NCBI GenBank assembly: GCA_024692925.1
Contig: JAILLX010000087.1
Span: 1 to 16,564 of the forward strand
Reading direction: 5' to 3'
DNA: 16,564 nt
Source: a bacterium
GTDB lineage: Bacteria; Pseudomonadota; Alphaproteobacteria; Rs-D84; CACZYB01
This document shows positions 5,651 through 12,950 of the stretch, one piece after another (the stretch's first letter is position 1; every line of letters starts with the position of its first letter). Under the pieces are notes generated by a model that saw only the letters and a list, made by a program, of their open reading frames with translations, was not told the origin of the DNA and ran no database searches. A program made the translations under genes and the position numbers.

Positions 5651-8146
5651 ATGGTTGAAATCAAAGAAGACACAATCAAAGAAACAGAAACTTCTTCTGT
5701 TGAAAATGTAAACGAAAAGGAATATTGTTTGCTTCCACTTCGTGATATTGTTATTTTCCCAAGTATGATTATCCCAATATTTATTGGTCGTGGAAAATCT
5801 ATTGCAACAGTAGAAGAAGCTATGAAACAAGGAAAGCAAATTATCCTTGTCGCACAAAAGGATGCCTTGGTAAACAATCCTAAACGTGAAGATTTATTTG
5901 ATGTAGGTGTAAAGGCAAATATTATCCAAATGCTTCGTTTACAGGATAATACTGTTAAATTACTTGTCGAAGCAACATCAAAGGTAAAAATTACAAGTTT
6001 TAATATTTCAAAACCTTACTGGGCTACAACTATTGAATACGTTCCAGAAGATTTAAATTTTGAAAATAATAATGATATTGAAATTCTTACAAAATCTGTT
6101 CGTAATAGTTTTTCAAGATATATAAAATTTAACAAAGATATTATTATTGAAAATGTAAGTGGTATTGAAACAATAGAAAGCCCAATTCTCCTCCTTGATA
6201 CTATTGTTATGAGTATGAATATCAAAGTTGAAAAAAAACAGGAAATTTTGGAAGCATTCAGTATTACTGAAAAATTAGAAAAACTTTATACTGCAATTGA
6301 AACAGAACTTGATTTTATGAAAATGGATAGAAGAATTCGTTCCCGTGTAAAACAATCCATTGATAAAAATCAACGTGAATTTTATCTTTCTGAACAAATG
6401 AAAGCTATTCAAAAAGAACTTGGTGATGATGGCGAAGATTATGATGATTTGGAAAAGAAAATTGATAAAGTCGGACTTTCAAAGGAAGCATATTTAAAGG
6501 CAAAATCTGAAATCAAAAAACTTAAAAATATGTCACCGCAATCACCGGAATATTCTATTATAAGAAATTACTTGGAATTGCTTGTATCCCTTCCATGGGC
6601 AAAAAAATCCGAACTTGATAAATCTATTTCTGATGCCGAAAAGATTTTGGATGAAGAACATTATGCCTTGGAAAAAGTAAAGGAACGAATTTTGGAATTT
6701 TTGGCAGTACAAAAACGTGTCGGATGTTCAAAGGGAACAATACTTTGCTTTATGGGACCTCCGGGTGTTGGTAAAACATCACTTGGTCGTGCGATTGCAA
6801 AGGCTACTGGTCGTGTATTTGAAAAACTTTCCCTTGGCGGTGTTCATGACGAGGCGGAAATTCGTGGCCACAGAAGAACCTATATCGGGGCACAGTGTGG
6901 AAAAATACTTTCTACTATGAAAAAGGCTGGGGTCAATAACCCACTTATTATGCTTGATGAAATTGATAAGATGGGAAATGATTATCGTGGTGATCCTGCA
7001 AGTGCGATGTTAGAAGTTTTGGATCCTGAACAAAACTCCACATTCAACGATCACTATTTGGATTTAGATTATGACCTTTCAAATGTTATGTTTATTGCTA
7101 CGGCAAACAGTTATAACATTCCTCGACCACTTCTTGACAGGATGGAAGTAATTGAACTTTCTGGTTATACAGAAGATGAAAAAATTGAAATTGCAAAGCG
7201 TCATATTATTCCTAAAACCCTTATTAAAAATGGGTTGGATAAGTCGGAAATTTCAATTTCTGATGGTGCAATAAAAGATATTGTTCGTTATTACACCCGT
7301 GAATCTGGTGTCCGTGGATTGGAGCGTCAAATTGATAAATTAATGAGAAAATCTTTAAGAAAAATCGGGGAAAAGGTTGAAACTGAAAATAATCTTTTCG
7401 AACTTAAAGAAGAAAACACAAAACTTCAGAATGATAAAATAATAAAAATTACCTCTGATAATATTACTGAATTTTTGGGTGTAAAAAGGTTTGATTTTGG
7501 TAAATCAGAAGACAAGGATTGTGTTGGTACAGTGACCGGTCTTGCATGGACAGAGGTTGGCGGTGAACTTTTACAAATAGAATCTGCTGTTATGGCTGGT
7601 AAGGGGTTGGCTGTGTTTACCGGAAAACTTGGTGATGTAATGAAGGAATCAATTGAAACTGCGAAATCATTTGTTCGTTCCCATTCGGCACAGTTCGGAA
7701 TAAACTCGAAAATTTGGGATAAAATTGATATTCATATTCATGTACCAGAGGGTGCAACACCAAAGGATGGACCATCCGCAGGTATCGCAATGATGACATC
7801 TATTGTTTCAACCTTAACCGAAATTCCGGTTAAAAAGGATGTGGCGATGACTGGAGAAATTACACTTCGTGGTCGTGTGCTTCCGATTGGTGGATTAAAG
7901 GAAAAACTTTTGGCGGCACTTCGTGGTGGAATTAAAACTGTGGCAATTCCTTTTGAAAATGTTAAGGATTTAGAAGAAATTCCACAGGTGGTAAAGGATG
8001 GTTTAAAAATTATCCCTGTTAAAACTGCGGATGAAGTTTTGAAAATTGCACTTTCGAAACCACTTCAACCTATAAAGGAAGTTGGTGATTTTTTCGAAAA
8101 TCTGCTTAAGGCACCTGCAAAGCCACAAACCGAAATAGTTCAATAA
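5651..8146 (+). CDS. lon: ATP-dependent protease La (Lon)
   Basis: Lon is a cytoplasmic AAA+ serine protease that degrades misfolded and regulatory proteins. Seen in order: the N-terminal LonN substrate-binding domain (CLLPLRDIVIFPSMIIPIFIGR), a helical region, the AAA+ module with Walker A GPPGVGKT at 369-376 and Walker B PLIMLDEIDKMG, and the C-terminal protease domain with catalytic Ser709 in DGPSAGIAM and Lys752 in GGLKEKLLAALRGG. The Ser-Lys spacing of 43 residues equals that of the E. coli enzyme. At 831 residues it is longer than E. coli Lon (784), owing to an acidic N-terminal lead of about 20 residues and a Pro/Lys-rich C-terminal tail. The ATG is preceded by AAAAGGA. It has its own promoter and ends at a bidirectional terminator. 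Confidence 0.98.
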   Translation: MVEIKEDTIKETETSSVENVNEKEYCLLPLRDIVIFPSMIIPIFIGRGKSIATVEEAMKQGKQIILVAQKDALVNNPKREDLFDVGVKANIIQMLRLQDNTVKLLVEATSKVKITSFNISKPYWATTIEYVPEDLNFENNNDIEILTKSVRNSFSRYIKFNKDIIIENVSGIETIESPILLLDTIVMSMNIKVEKKQEILEAFSITEKLEKLYTAIETELDFMKMDRRIRSRVKQSIDKNQREFYLSEQMKAIQKELGDDGEDYDDLEKKIDKVGLSKEAYLKAKSEIKKLKNMSPQSPEYSIIRNYLELLVSLPWAKKSELDKSISDAEKILDEEHYALEKVKERILEFLAVQKRVGCSKGTILCFMGPPGVGKTSLGRAIAKATGRVFEKLSLGGVHDEAEIRGHRRTYIGAQCGKILSTMKKAGVNNPLIMLDEIDKMGNDYRGDPASAMLEVLDPEQNSTFNDHYLDLDYDLSNVMFIATANSYNIPRPLLDRMEVIELSGYTEDEKIEIAKRHIIPKTLIKNGLDKSEISISDGAIKDIVRYYTRESGVRGLERQIDKLMRKSLRKIGEKVETENNLFELKEENTKLQNDKIIKITSDNITEFLGVKRFDFGKSEDKDCVGTVTGLAWTEVGGELLQIESAVMAGKGLAVFTGKLGDVMKESIETAKSFVRSHSAQFGINSKIWDKIDIHIHVPEGATPKDGPSAGIAMMTSIVSTLTEIPVKKDVAMTGEITLRGRVLPIGGLKEKLLAALRGGIKTVAIPFENVKDLEEIPQVVKDGLKIIPVKTADEVLKIALSKPLQPIKEVGDFFENLLKAPAKPQTEIVQ

Positions 8147-8175
8147 AAAATACCCTCCAACCGGAGGGATTTTTT
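8145..8175. terminator. Bidirectional terminator between lon and the convergent small gene
   Basis: Stem CCCTCC (8153-8158) / GGAGGG (8163-8168) with loop AACC. A run of T (8170-8175) follows on the plus strand and a run of A precedes it (T-run on the minus strand), so it can serve both lon and the minus-strand gene whose stop codon begins at 8176. Confidence 0.85.
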
Positions 8176-8509
8176 AAAATTTTGTATTACAGTTTATTTC
8201 CAACGAACCATCTTCTTCACTGCAATTTGCCTTTGCCCATTTTTCACACGCCTCCTTATCCTTGTATCCACAACAATACATTTTATCAAGATGGCATTGT
8301 TTCAAATAAATCTCGTTTTGAATAGAACTTACTATTGCATCAATTCTTTGTCTTTCACGTTCACGTTTTACTATACCAATACCAATATATGCAACAACAA
8401 AAATTGCAATAGCAATAAGCAAAATCATTATAACATTGCTTTTCTTTTGCGAAAAAACTGGTTCCATATTTTCGTGTTCATCAACGACTTTTGTAATTTT
8501 TTTTGGCAT
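8174..8509 (-). CDS. Small single-pass membrane protein with cysteine-rich C-terminus
   Basis: The product has 111 residues and no family I recognise. A single hydrophobic segment spans about 26-47, followed at once by a strongly basic/charged helix (KRERERQR). The C-terminal 45 residues hold six cysteines (QC, CC, AC, NC, NC), which suggests disulfides and an extracytoplasmic location (inference). I start it at the inner ATG (8507-8509) because GGAGG (8515-8519) sits five bases upstream of it; the ATG twelve bases further upstream overlaps that site. It lies 67 bases downstream of aas on the same strand and may be co-transcribed with it. Basic residues flank both sides of the membrane segment, so topology is uncertain. 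Confidence 0.75.
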   Translation of the reverse strand: MPKKITKVVDEHENMEPVFSQKKSNVIMILLIAIAIFVVAYIGIGIVKRERERQRIDAIVSSIQNEIYLKQCHLDKMYCCGYKDKEACEKWAKANCSEEDGSLEINCNTKF

Positions 8510-8576
8510 AAAAACCTCCATATTCCAATTATATTAAAAGTTTAAATTTTTATACCTAATAAATCAATAGGAAAAA

Positions 8577-10790
8577 TTATCCATTGATATTAAACTTTTC
8601 CATAACCAATTCTTTAGCATTAACATAATCGAACTTTCCAGTACTTAAAACCGGAGGTTCTTCCATAAATAAAATTTCCTTTGGAATAGCAAGTTTTGTA
8701 ATTTCCCTACCATCAAAGATATTCAAAAGTTTTTCCTTTGTAATATCAGGACAGTTAGTAATCAAAACAAGTTGTTCACCCTTTTTATCATCAGGAACTG
8801 CAACAATAGCATTTATAAACCCAGGGAATTCCCTTTGAATAATTATTTCAACAGCAAGCAAGGACACCATTTCACCGGCAATTTTTGCAAATCGTTTTGA
8901 ACGACCTTTTAAGAATACATATCCGTCCTCGTCAACCTCGACAATATCACCAGTATCGTACCAGCCATCCTCTGGTTGGACAAGCCCCTTAACCTTTTTC
9001 GAATCCAAATATCCGCACATAACATTTGGACCTTTAAGGATAAGTTCTTTACCCTCTTTTATTCCAGGAATTTCCTTTAACTTATATTGCATTCCAGTCA
9101 TAAGACGACCAACGGAACCAGGTTTGTTATAAAGATAATTGTTTACGGCAATAATAGGAGCACATTCAGTTGCACCGTATCCTTCCAAAATTCTTACCCC
9201 AAATTTTTCAAGCCAAATTCTTTTTGTTTCAGGTTTAACCTTTTCCGCACCAGCAGCCAAAATTCTTATACTGTTAAAATCGTATGGATTTGCAAACTTT
9301 GCATAATTTGCAAGGAATGTATCAGTAGCAAAGAAAATTGTTGCCTGCATAGAACTACAAAATCCAGGTATTGCCTTATAATGAAGTGGACTTGTGTAGG
9401 CTGCAAGTTTAAACCCTAAAACAAGAGGTGTAAATGTTCCCGCCGTAAATCCAAATGAATGGAACATAGGAAGACAATTAAGCATAACATCATCTTCAAT
9501 AACATCAAACTTTGTTGTAAGCTGATAAATATTTGCAAGAATATTTTTATGGGAAAGTTGTACCCCCTTTGGCTTTCCTTCGGAACCAGAAGTAAAAAGT
9601 ATAACCGCAGGATCAGTTGGCTTTGCATAAGGTGCAGTAAGTTTATATGCTGTCTTTGGGAAAAGCATTGCAAATACACCACAAATTTTATCCAAAAGTC
9701 CAACACCTGTTTTCATATCTTCCAAATAAATTATTTCAATGCCTTGTGACCTTATGTCATCAATCAAAGATTCAAGATGGGCAACTTCCACAACCTTATG
9801 TGCAGTGACAACATACTTAAGACCCGCAGTTTCACAAGTTGATAAAACTTGCATTGGGCTTGTTGTAAAGTTAAGCATTGCAGGAACTTTGCCATATGCA
9901 TGAAGTCCAAGAAGTGATAATGTACAAACCGAAGATGTAGGAAGTACTATACCAATATTTTTTTCGTTTGGAGCACGGCGATTCAAATATCTTCCAATAA
10001 TAAAACTTTTAAGGAATATTTCACCAAAACTCATAGGTTTCCTTGATGCATCCTCAAGCATTATCTTTTTTCTTCCAACAAGTTTCATTGTATCAATTGT
10101 TGCATCAAGTAAAGTCTTGTTGCAATTTTTTGCTTCAAACTTTAAATCAGCTAAAATATCATGAAGTTTAGATGTAGATTTTGTTCTTGCATCCTTAAAT
10201 GTTAAATTTTTATCATCACTAAATGAAATAGGCTCCTTAAAAATAATCTTTACCTTTGGGAAAAGTTTAAACAAAGATTTTCTTTTAAGTCTTGAATATG
10301 CGGAATGTTCCAAACCTAAAATTTGTACTGGAACTACACTAGCTCCGGATTTTTGAGCCATAAGTGCAGCAGGCTCATAAAACTTCATTTGTGAACTTCC
10401 ACCAAACATATTCGCAAGTGTGAAAATCATACAAGTCTTATTATTATTAAGTTCGTTCACCATAGTTTTAATTGACAATGGATTATCAGGATCCAAAAAT
10501 CTTGAATCCATCAACGATGTGAAAAACTTTATCCACCATTTATCAGCAAGTCTATCTGTCACTGAAAATGTGATTCTTTTATTAACAAATAATGCAATTA
10601 AAAGTCCATCAAGATATGATGTATGGTTTGGAATGATTAAAACCTTATCACCAGCCTTTTTAAGATTTTCTAAACCTTCAACCTTAATACCAAATAAAAA
10701 AGTCAAAAGTCTTTTCAAAAACCTTTGTTTCTTTTCAAATGAAAACATATCATTACAACCAAAAATTTTAAAATTTCTTTTATTTTTCAT
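8577..10790 (-). CDS. aas: Bifunctional Aas-like protein: lysophospholipid acyltransferase plus acyl-ACP synthetase
   Basis: E. coli Aas activates a fatty acid with ATP onto ACP and re-acylates 2-acyl-lysophospholipid at the inner membrane. This 737-residue protein has the same two halves. The N-terminal PlsC-type domain has the catalytic HX4D motif (His56-TSYL-Asp61) and the MKFYEPAALMAQKSGASVVPV stretch. The AMP-binding half has the P-loop TSGSEGKPKG (400-409), FHSFGF, GYGATE (537-542) and YDTGDIVEVDEDG with GRSKRFAKIAGEMVS. Oddly, the FPEGR motif of the acyltransferase is replaced by FTLANMFG, so that activity is doubtful. The start is the ATG at 10788-10790: AGGA lies nine bases upstream, and possible earlier starts (TTG 10826, ATG about 10817) overlap the -10 box. 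No lplT transporter gene is adjacent, unlike in E. coli. Confidence 0.9.
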   Translation of the reverse strand: MKNKRNFKIFGCNDMFSFEKKQRFLKRLLTFLFGIKVEGLENLKKAGDKVLIIPNHTSYLDGLLIALFVNKRITFSVTDRLADKWWIKFFTSLMDSRFLDPDNPLSIKTMVNELNNNKTCMIFTLANMFGGSSQMKFYEPAALMAQKSGASVVPVQILGLEHSAYSRLKRKSLFKLFPKVKIIFKEPISFSDDKNLTFKDARTKSTSKLHDILADLKFEAKNCNKTLLDATIDTMKLVGRKKIMLEDASRKPMSFGEIFLKSFIIGRYLNRRAPNEKNIGIVLPTSSVCTLSLLGLHAYGKVPAMLNFTTSPMQVLSTCETAGLKYVVTAHKVVEVAHLESLIDDIRSQGIEIIYLEDMKTGVGLLDKICGVFAMLFPKTAYKLTAPYAKPTDPAVILFTSGSEGKPKGVQLSHKNILANIYQLTTKFDVIEDDVMLNCLPMFHSFGFTAGTFTPLVLGFKLAAYTSPLHYKAIPGFCSSMQATIFFATDTFLANYAKFANPYDFNSIRILAAGAEKVKPETKRIWLEKFGVRILEGYGATECAPIIAVNNYLYNKPGSVGRLMTGMQYKLKEIPGIKEGKELILKGPNVMCGYLDSKKVKGLVQPEDGWYDTGDIVEVDEDGYVFLKGRSKRFAKIAGEMVSLLAVEIIIQREFPGFINAIVAVPDDKKGEQLVLITNCPDITKEKLLNIFDGREITKLAIPKEILFMEEPPVLSTGKFDYVNAKELVMEKFNING

Positions 10791-10815
10791 AGTATAAATT
10801 CCTATTTTTGCCCTC

Positions 10816-10844
10816 ATTATAAACAACTTATATTAAAAAGTCCA
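10816..10844 (-). promoter_or_regulatory. Promoter of aas
   Basis: Minus-strand TGGACT (10839-10844) and TATAAT (10816-10821) are 17 bases apart. Transcription would begin near 10808, downstream of the alternative in-frame start codons, which decides the aas start at 10790. Confidence 0.65.
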
Positions 10845-10927
10845 TAGATTATTTTTACACATAGAAAAGTAAGTTTTTGAATATACAAACAATAATTACA
10901 TCTTTGATTTATGTGTTAAAATTTTAT

Positions 10928-10955
10928 TTGCTTTTTATAAAATATGATTTATAAT
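10928..10955 (+). promoter_or_regulatory. Promoter of tRNA(CAT), probably also of the Nudix gene
   Basis: TTGCTT (10928-10933) and consensus TATAAT (10950-10955) are 16 bases apart; the tRNA starts 14 bases after the -10 box. It is divergent from the aas promoter; the ~80 bases between the two show nothing else I can identify. Confidence 0.7.
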
Positions 10956-10969
10956 AAGGCATACTTTGT

Positions 10970-11046
10970 GGGAATTTAGCTCAGTTGGTTAGAGCTACCC
11001 GCTCATAACGGGTCGGTCGTTGGTTCGAGTCCATCAATTCCCACCA
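10970..11046 (+). tRNA. tRNA with anticodon CAT (elongator Met, or Ile2 read after lysidine modification)
   Basis: A 77-nt class I tRNA with encoded CCA. The acceptor stem GGGAATT pairs fully with AATTCCC. The D-arm is AGCTCAGTTGGTTAGAGCT, and the anticodon stem ACCCG/CGGGT encloses CTCATAA. It lacks the GGG/CCC anticodon stem of initiator tRNA. The T-stem GTTGG/CCATC has one U-U mismatch. Sequence alone does not tell me whether it is elongator tRNA-Met or a TilS-modified tRNA-Ile2; the GGTCG-TTGG variable/T-arm region is compatible with either. Confidence 0.93.
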
Positions 11047-11072
11047 TTTTTTTTAAGAAGTGGAGGTCTATT

Positions 11073-11546
11073 ATGGTAAAACAAGCTTCTTTATCTATAA
11101 TCGAAGATACAAAAAATCACAAATTTTTAATGATTAAGCACCTACGTGGCATAAACAAAGGGTATATTAATTTCTGTGGTGGAAAAATGGAGGAAGGCGA
11201 AACAATGGATGATTGTGTTCGTCGTGAAACATTTGAAGAAACTGGTCTTACTATTGAAAATCCAAAACGTGTCGGCTATGTTGAATTTGTCCCTATGGAT
11301 TATAATGTGACTATCTATAAAAGCACAAAATTTCATGGTGATGTGCATGCTCGTGAAGGTGAAGTCGAAGTTTTTTGGCAGGATATTGCCACTATCCCAT
11401 TTGAAAAAATGCGTAAGGGGGACCAAGATTATCTACCTGAAATTATGGCTGGAAAGTATGTAAAAAAGCGTTATACATACGATGAAAATGGCGATATTGT
11501 AAAGATAACACCCCTTATTTTAGATGAATGGGAAAAACATTTATAG
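11073..11546 (+). CDS. Nudix hydrolase, probably an 8-oxo-dGTP diphosphatase (MutT/MTH1-like)
   Basis: Nudix enzymes hydrolyse nucleoside diphosphates linked to another moiety; MutT-like members remove oxidised dGTP. The 157-residue protein has a complete Nudix box, G37-x5-E43-x7-R51-E52-x2-E55-E56-x-G58-L59, embedded in the sequence INFCGGKMEEGETMDDCVRR. The surrounding NKGYINFCGGK and the later EVFWQDIATIPFEKMRKGD resemble the MTH1-like subgroup, where a Trp and acidic residues contact the base, so oxidised purine dNTPs are plausible substrates (inference). GGAGG six bases before the ATG supports the start. The gene begins only 26 bases after tRNA(CAT) with no terminator between, so it is likely read from the tRNA promoter. 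No clear terminator follows; tRNA-Gly has its own promoter. Confidence 0.88.
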   Translation: MVKQASLSIIEDTKNHKFLMIKHLRGINKGYINFCGGKMEEGETMDDCVRRETFEETGLTIENPKRVGYVEFVPMDYNVTIYKSTKFHGDVHAREGEVEVFWQDIATIPFEKMRKGDQDYLPEIMAGKYVKKRYTYDENGDIVKITPLILDEWEKHL

Positions 11547-11575
11547 AAATATTTTCAAAAAAAATAAAAAAGTGC

Positions 11576-11603
11576 TTGATTTAATTTAAAATATATCTAT
11601 AAT
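11576..11603 (+). promoter_or_regulatory. Promoter of tRNA-Gly
   Basis: TTGATT (11576-11581) and consensus TATAAT (11598-11603) are 16 bases apart, and the tRNA starts 14 bases after the -10 box, the same geometry as the tRNA(CAT) promoter. Confidence 0.75.
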
Positions 11604-11617
11604 ACTTGAAATATATT

Positions 11618-11694
11618 GCGGGCGTAGCTCAGTTGGCTAGAGCGCAACCTTGCCAAGGTTGAGGTCGTGGGTTCGAGCCCCATTGCCCGCTCCA
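11618..11694 (+). tRNA. tRNA-Gly (anticodon GCC)
   Basis: A 77-nt tRNA with encoded CCA. The acceptor GCGGGCG pairs with TGCCCGC (one G-U). The anticodon stem CAACC/GGTTG encloses TTGCCAA, giving anticodon GCC. The T-arm has GGGTTCGAGCCC. It is followed by a strong terminator at 11741. Confidence 0.97.
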
Positions 11695-11740
11695 AAAATT
11701 TGTTTTTCATGTTCTTCCTCTTAGGAATGGTTTTTGTATT

Positions 11741-11769
11741 ATCTCAGATTTTATCTGAGATTTTTTTTT
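11741..11769 (+). terminator. Terminator after tRNA-Gly
   Basis: A perfect 9-base stem ATCTCAGAT (11741-11749) / ATCTGAGAT (11753-11761) with a TTT loop, followed by an uninterrupted T-run to 11769. Confidence 0.85.
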
Positions 11770-11833
11770 CAAGGCTTCGATTTTGAAGCGTTATCGAAAA
11801 ATTTACCTGTGGGAATGTAGAGTGCGGAGAGGC
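11770..11833 (+). repeat. Dispersed intergenic repeat, copy 2
   Basis: Matches the reverse complement of 1-64 at about 55 of 64 positions with no gaps. It starts right at the end of the tRNA-Gly terminator T-run and ends in GCGGAGAGGC. The internal hairpin arms GCTTC/GAAGC are kept. Both copies sit near tRNA genes. Confidence 0.75.
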
Positions 11834-11853
11834 TGGATTTTCGGGCAACACCG

Positions 11854-12014
11854 TAAACAAAAAACCACCCTTTTTTTGATTAGTATATCCTGTTTCAATT
11901 TTTTTTGCAACAAGTATTATTTAACCATTTGTTTTTACAGAGTAATTTCTCCGACCTCAACTTATCAAAAAATTATTTTTTGATCACATCATTTTATCGG
12001 TGGTTTTTTGTTTA
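11854..12014. repeat. 161-base element bounded by perfect 16-base inverted repeats
   Basis: TAAACAAAAAACCACC (11854-11869) is the exact reverse complement of GGTGGTTTTTTGTTTA (11999-12014). The 129-base interior is very AT-rich and includes a second hairpin at 11964-11984 with arms ATCAAAAAA and TTTTTTGAT and loop TTA. No open frame of note and no target-site duplication are visible. It could be a miniature inverted-repeat element or a decayed insertion (inference). Confidence 0.55.
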
Positions 12015-12100
12015 TGCTATAGGCGAGGAACCAAGGTTTTCTGTGGGCTACGGGCGGGTCGTAAAGATTCGCAGACCTACGTCAAAATCAAACCCTTGAA

Positions 12101-12158
12101 TGGGTGGAGGTTTTCATGCTTTTCTCCGCCCACCTTAAAGCCTCGAGTAAGCATGAAA
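12101..12158. repeat. Two-part inverted repeat, possible structured RNA or repeat unit
   Basis: The arm TTTCATGCTT (12112-12121) is perfectly complementary to AAGCATGAAA (12149-12158). In addition TGGGTGGAG (12101-12109) can pair with CTCCGCCCA (12124-12132) with one G-U or A-C position, an alternative or competing fold. No T-run follows. Confidence 0.45.
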
Positions 12159-12182
12159 GTCACGAAATTAAAAGCCCGAAAA

Positions 12183-12207
12183 GATCCTGAATCAAGTTCA
12201 GGATGAC
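12183..12207. repeat. Short palindromic repeat, well-preserved copy
   Basis: Perfect 8-base arms ATCCTGAA (12184-12191) and TTCAGGAT (12197-12204) surround the spacer TCAAG; GAC follows. It has the same spacer and tail as the copy at 185-210, with compensating base changes in both arms. Confidence 0.7.
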
Positions 12208-12302
12208 GGAGGTGTGGTTCTTCGGATTACGGAGGATTAGCCCTTCGAACGAGGAGTTGCGACCCCTCAAGAAAAAGAATGTTTAATTTAAGGAGGAAAA
12301 AC

Positions 12303-12902
12303 ATGAAACTAAAGCATTTAATTTCGACTTCTGCCCTTGTCTTGGCAGGAATACCAACCAACGCACAAGGACAACAATCTATTTATATGTGTAAAAGTTG
12401 CCCAGCCGGAACTTACTCCGCAGGTGGAACTTCAAAATCCTGCACACCATGCCCTGCAGGTCAGTACCAAAATTTGGGCGGACAGACAAGTTGCAAGGCA
12501 TGCCCAGCGAATTCTACTTCATCGGCAGGGGCAAAATCAATCGATGATTGTATTTGTAATACTGGATACGAGAAAAGTGGTAATTCGTGTGTAATAAAAA
12601 CATGTACTGTACTTGAAAGAGTCTTCTCTTCAGATGATAATAATAGTTGTGTTGGAACAATGAGAACCTTTCAAATTCCTTTTGGTAAAAAAATTTCAGC
12701 TTCTTACCATGTTAGTGTAGCTATTGTTCCTGATATCTATTTTACATCTTTTAAAACTAAATTATCTGTTTCTTGTTCAGGAAGTATTATTTCAGGAATT
12801 ATTTATTCAAATGGAACTACATATTACCCTGAAGAAAATAGGAGTGGTACAACAGATGATGATAAAGGTATTAATGTTTCTAATTCTGTTACATGTAAAT
12901 AA
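12303..12902 (+). CDS. Secreted cysteine-rich repeat protein (GCC2/GCC3 or ephrin-receptor-like repeats)
   Basis: The product has 199 residues. The start is the ATG at 12303 because AAGGAGG lies six bases upstream; an in-frame ATG at 12279 lacks such a site. A signal peptide (KLKHLISTSALVLAGIPTNA, cleavage near 21) leads into three short cysteine repeats: Cys30-Cys33-PAGTYSAGG-Cys47, Cys50-PAGQYQNLGG-Cys64 and Cys67-PANSTSSAG-Cys83. A CICNTGYEKSGNSC unit (83-96) follows, like an EGF-type end. The remaining ~98 residues are an unrecognised domain with few Cys. Such repeats occur in extracellular receptors and in surface proteins of some host-associated bacteria; a surface or adhesive role is inferred. 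The repeat half is visibly richer in GC than the AT-rich second half, hinting at a mosaic gene. Confidence 0.8.
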   Translation: MKLKHLISTSALVLAGIPTNAQGQQSIYMCKSCPAGTYSAGGTSKSCTPCPAGQYQNLGGQTSCKACPANSTSSAGAKSIDDCICNTGYEKSGNSCVIKTCTVLERVFSSDDNNSCVGTMRTFQIPFGKKISASYHVSVAIVPDIYFTSFKTKLSVSCSGSIISGIIYSNGTTYYPEENRSGTTDDDKGINVSNSVTCK

Positions 12903-12907
12903 AAAAC

Positions 12908-12938
12908 ACCCCCAGCAAAACTGGGGGTTAATTTTTTT
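12908..12938. terminator. Bidirectional terminator between the secreted protein gene and rpsU
   Basis: Stem CCCCCAG (12909-12915) / CTGGGGG (12921-12927) with loop CAAAA. A T-run (12932-12938) follows on the plus strand and an A-run (12901-12906) precedes it, so it can end both converging transcripts. Confidence 0.85.
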
Positions 12939-12950
12939 CAAAAGAATCAA

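Larger units (their letters stand above)
11695..12302. other. Repeat-rich non-coding stretch between tRNA-Gly and the secreted protein gene
   Basis: About 600 bases with no credible gene. It holds the tRNA-Gly terminator, the second 64-base repeat copy, a 161-base element with inverted ends, a two-part inverted repeat (12101-12158), a well-preserved short palindrome (12183-12207) and duplicated ACGGAGG words (12206-12212 and 12228-12234). The part from 12015 on is clearly richer in G and C than the flanking genes. Three overlapping short open frames (60-70 codons) lack ribosome-binding sites and look accidental. Confidence 0.7.

Noticed and set aside
8510..8576. Separate promoter for the small cysteine-rich membrane protein
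   Set aside because: A TATAAT-like box (8528-8533, minus strand) exists but no acceptable -35 box lies at the right distance; co-transcription with aas is simpler.
1..11833. Inverted 64-base repeats as ends of an 11.8-kb mobile or invertible segment
   Set aside because: The enclosed genes are housekeeping genes without integrase or transposase, and the copies are short and diverged; dispersed intergenic repeats explain them better.
11783..12206. Three overlapping short open frames on the plus strand
   Set aside because: They lack ribosome-binding sites, cross the inverted repeats and the palindromic element, and encode no recognisable protein features.
12015..12300. tmRNA, RNase P RNA or 6S RNA in the GC-richer segment
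   Set aside because: I found none of the hallmark conserved sequences of these RNAs; only repeat-like inverted sequences are visible.
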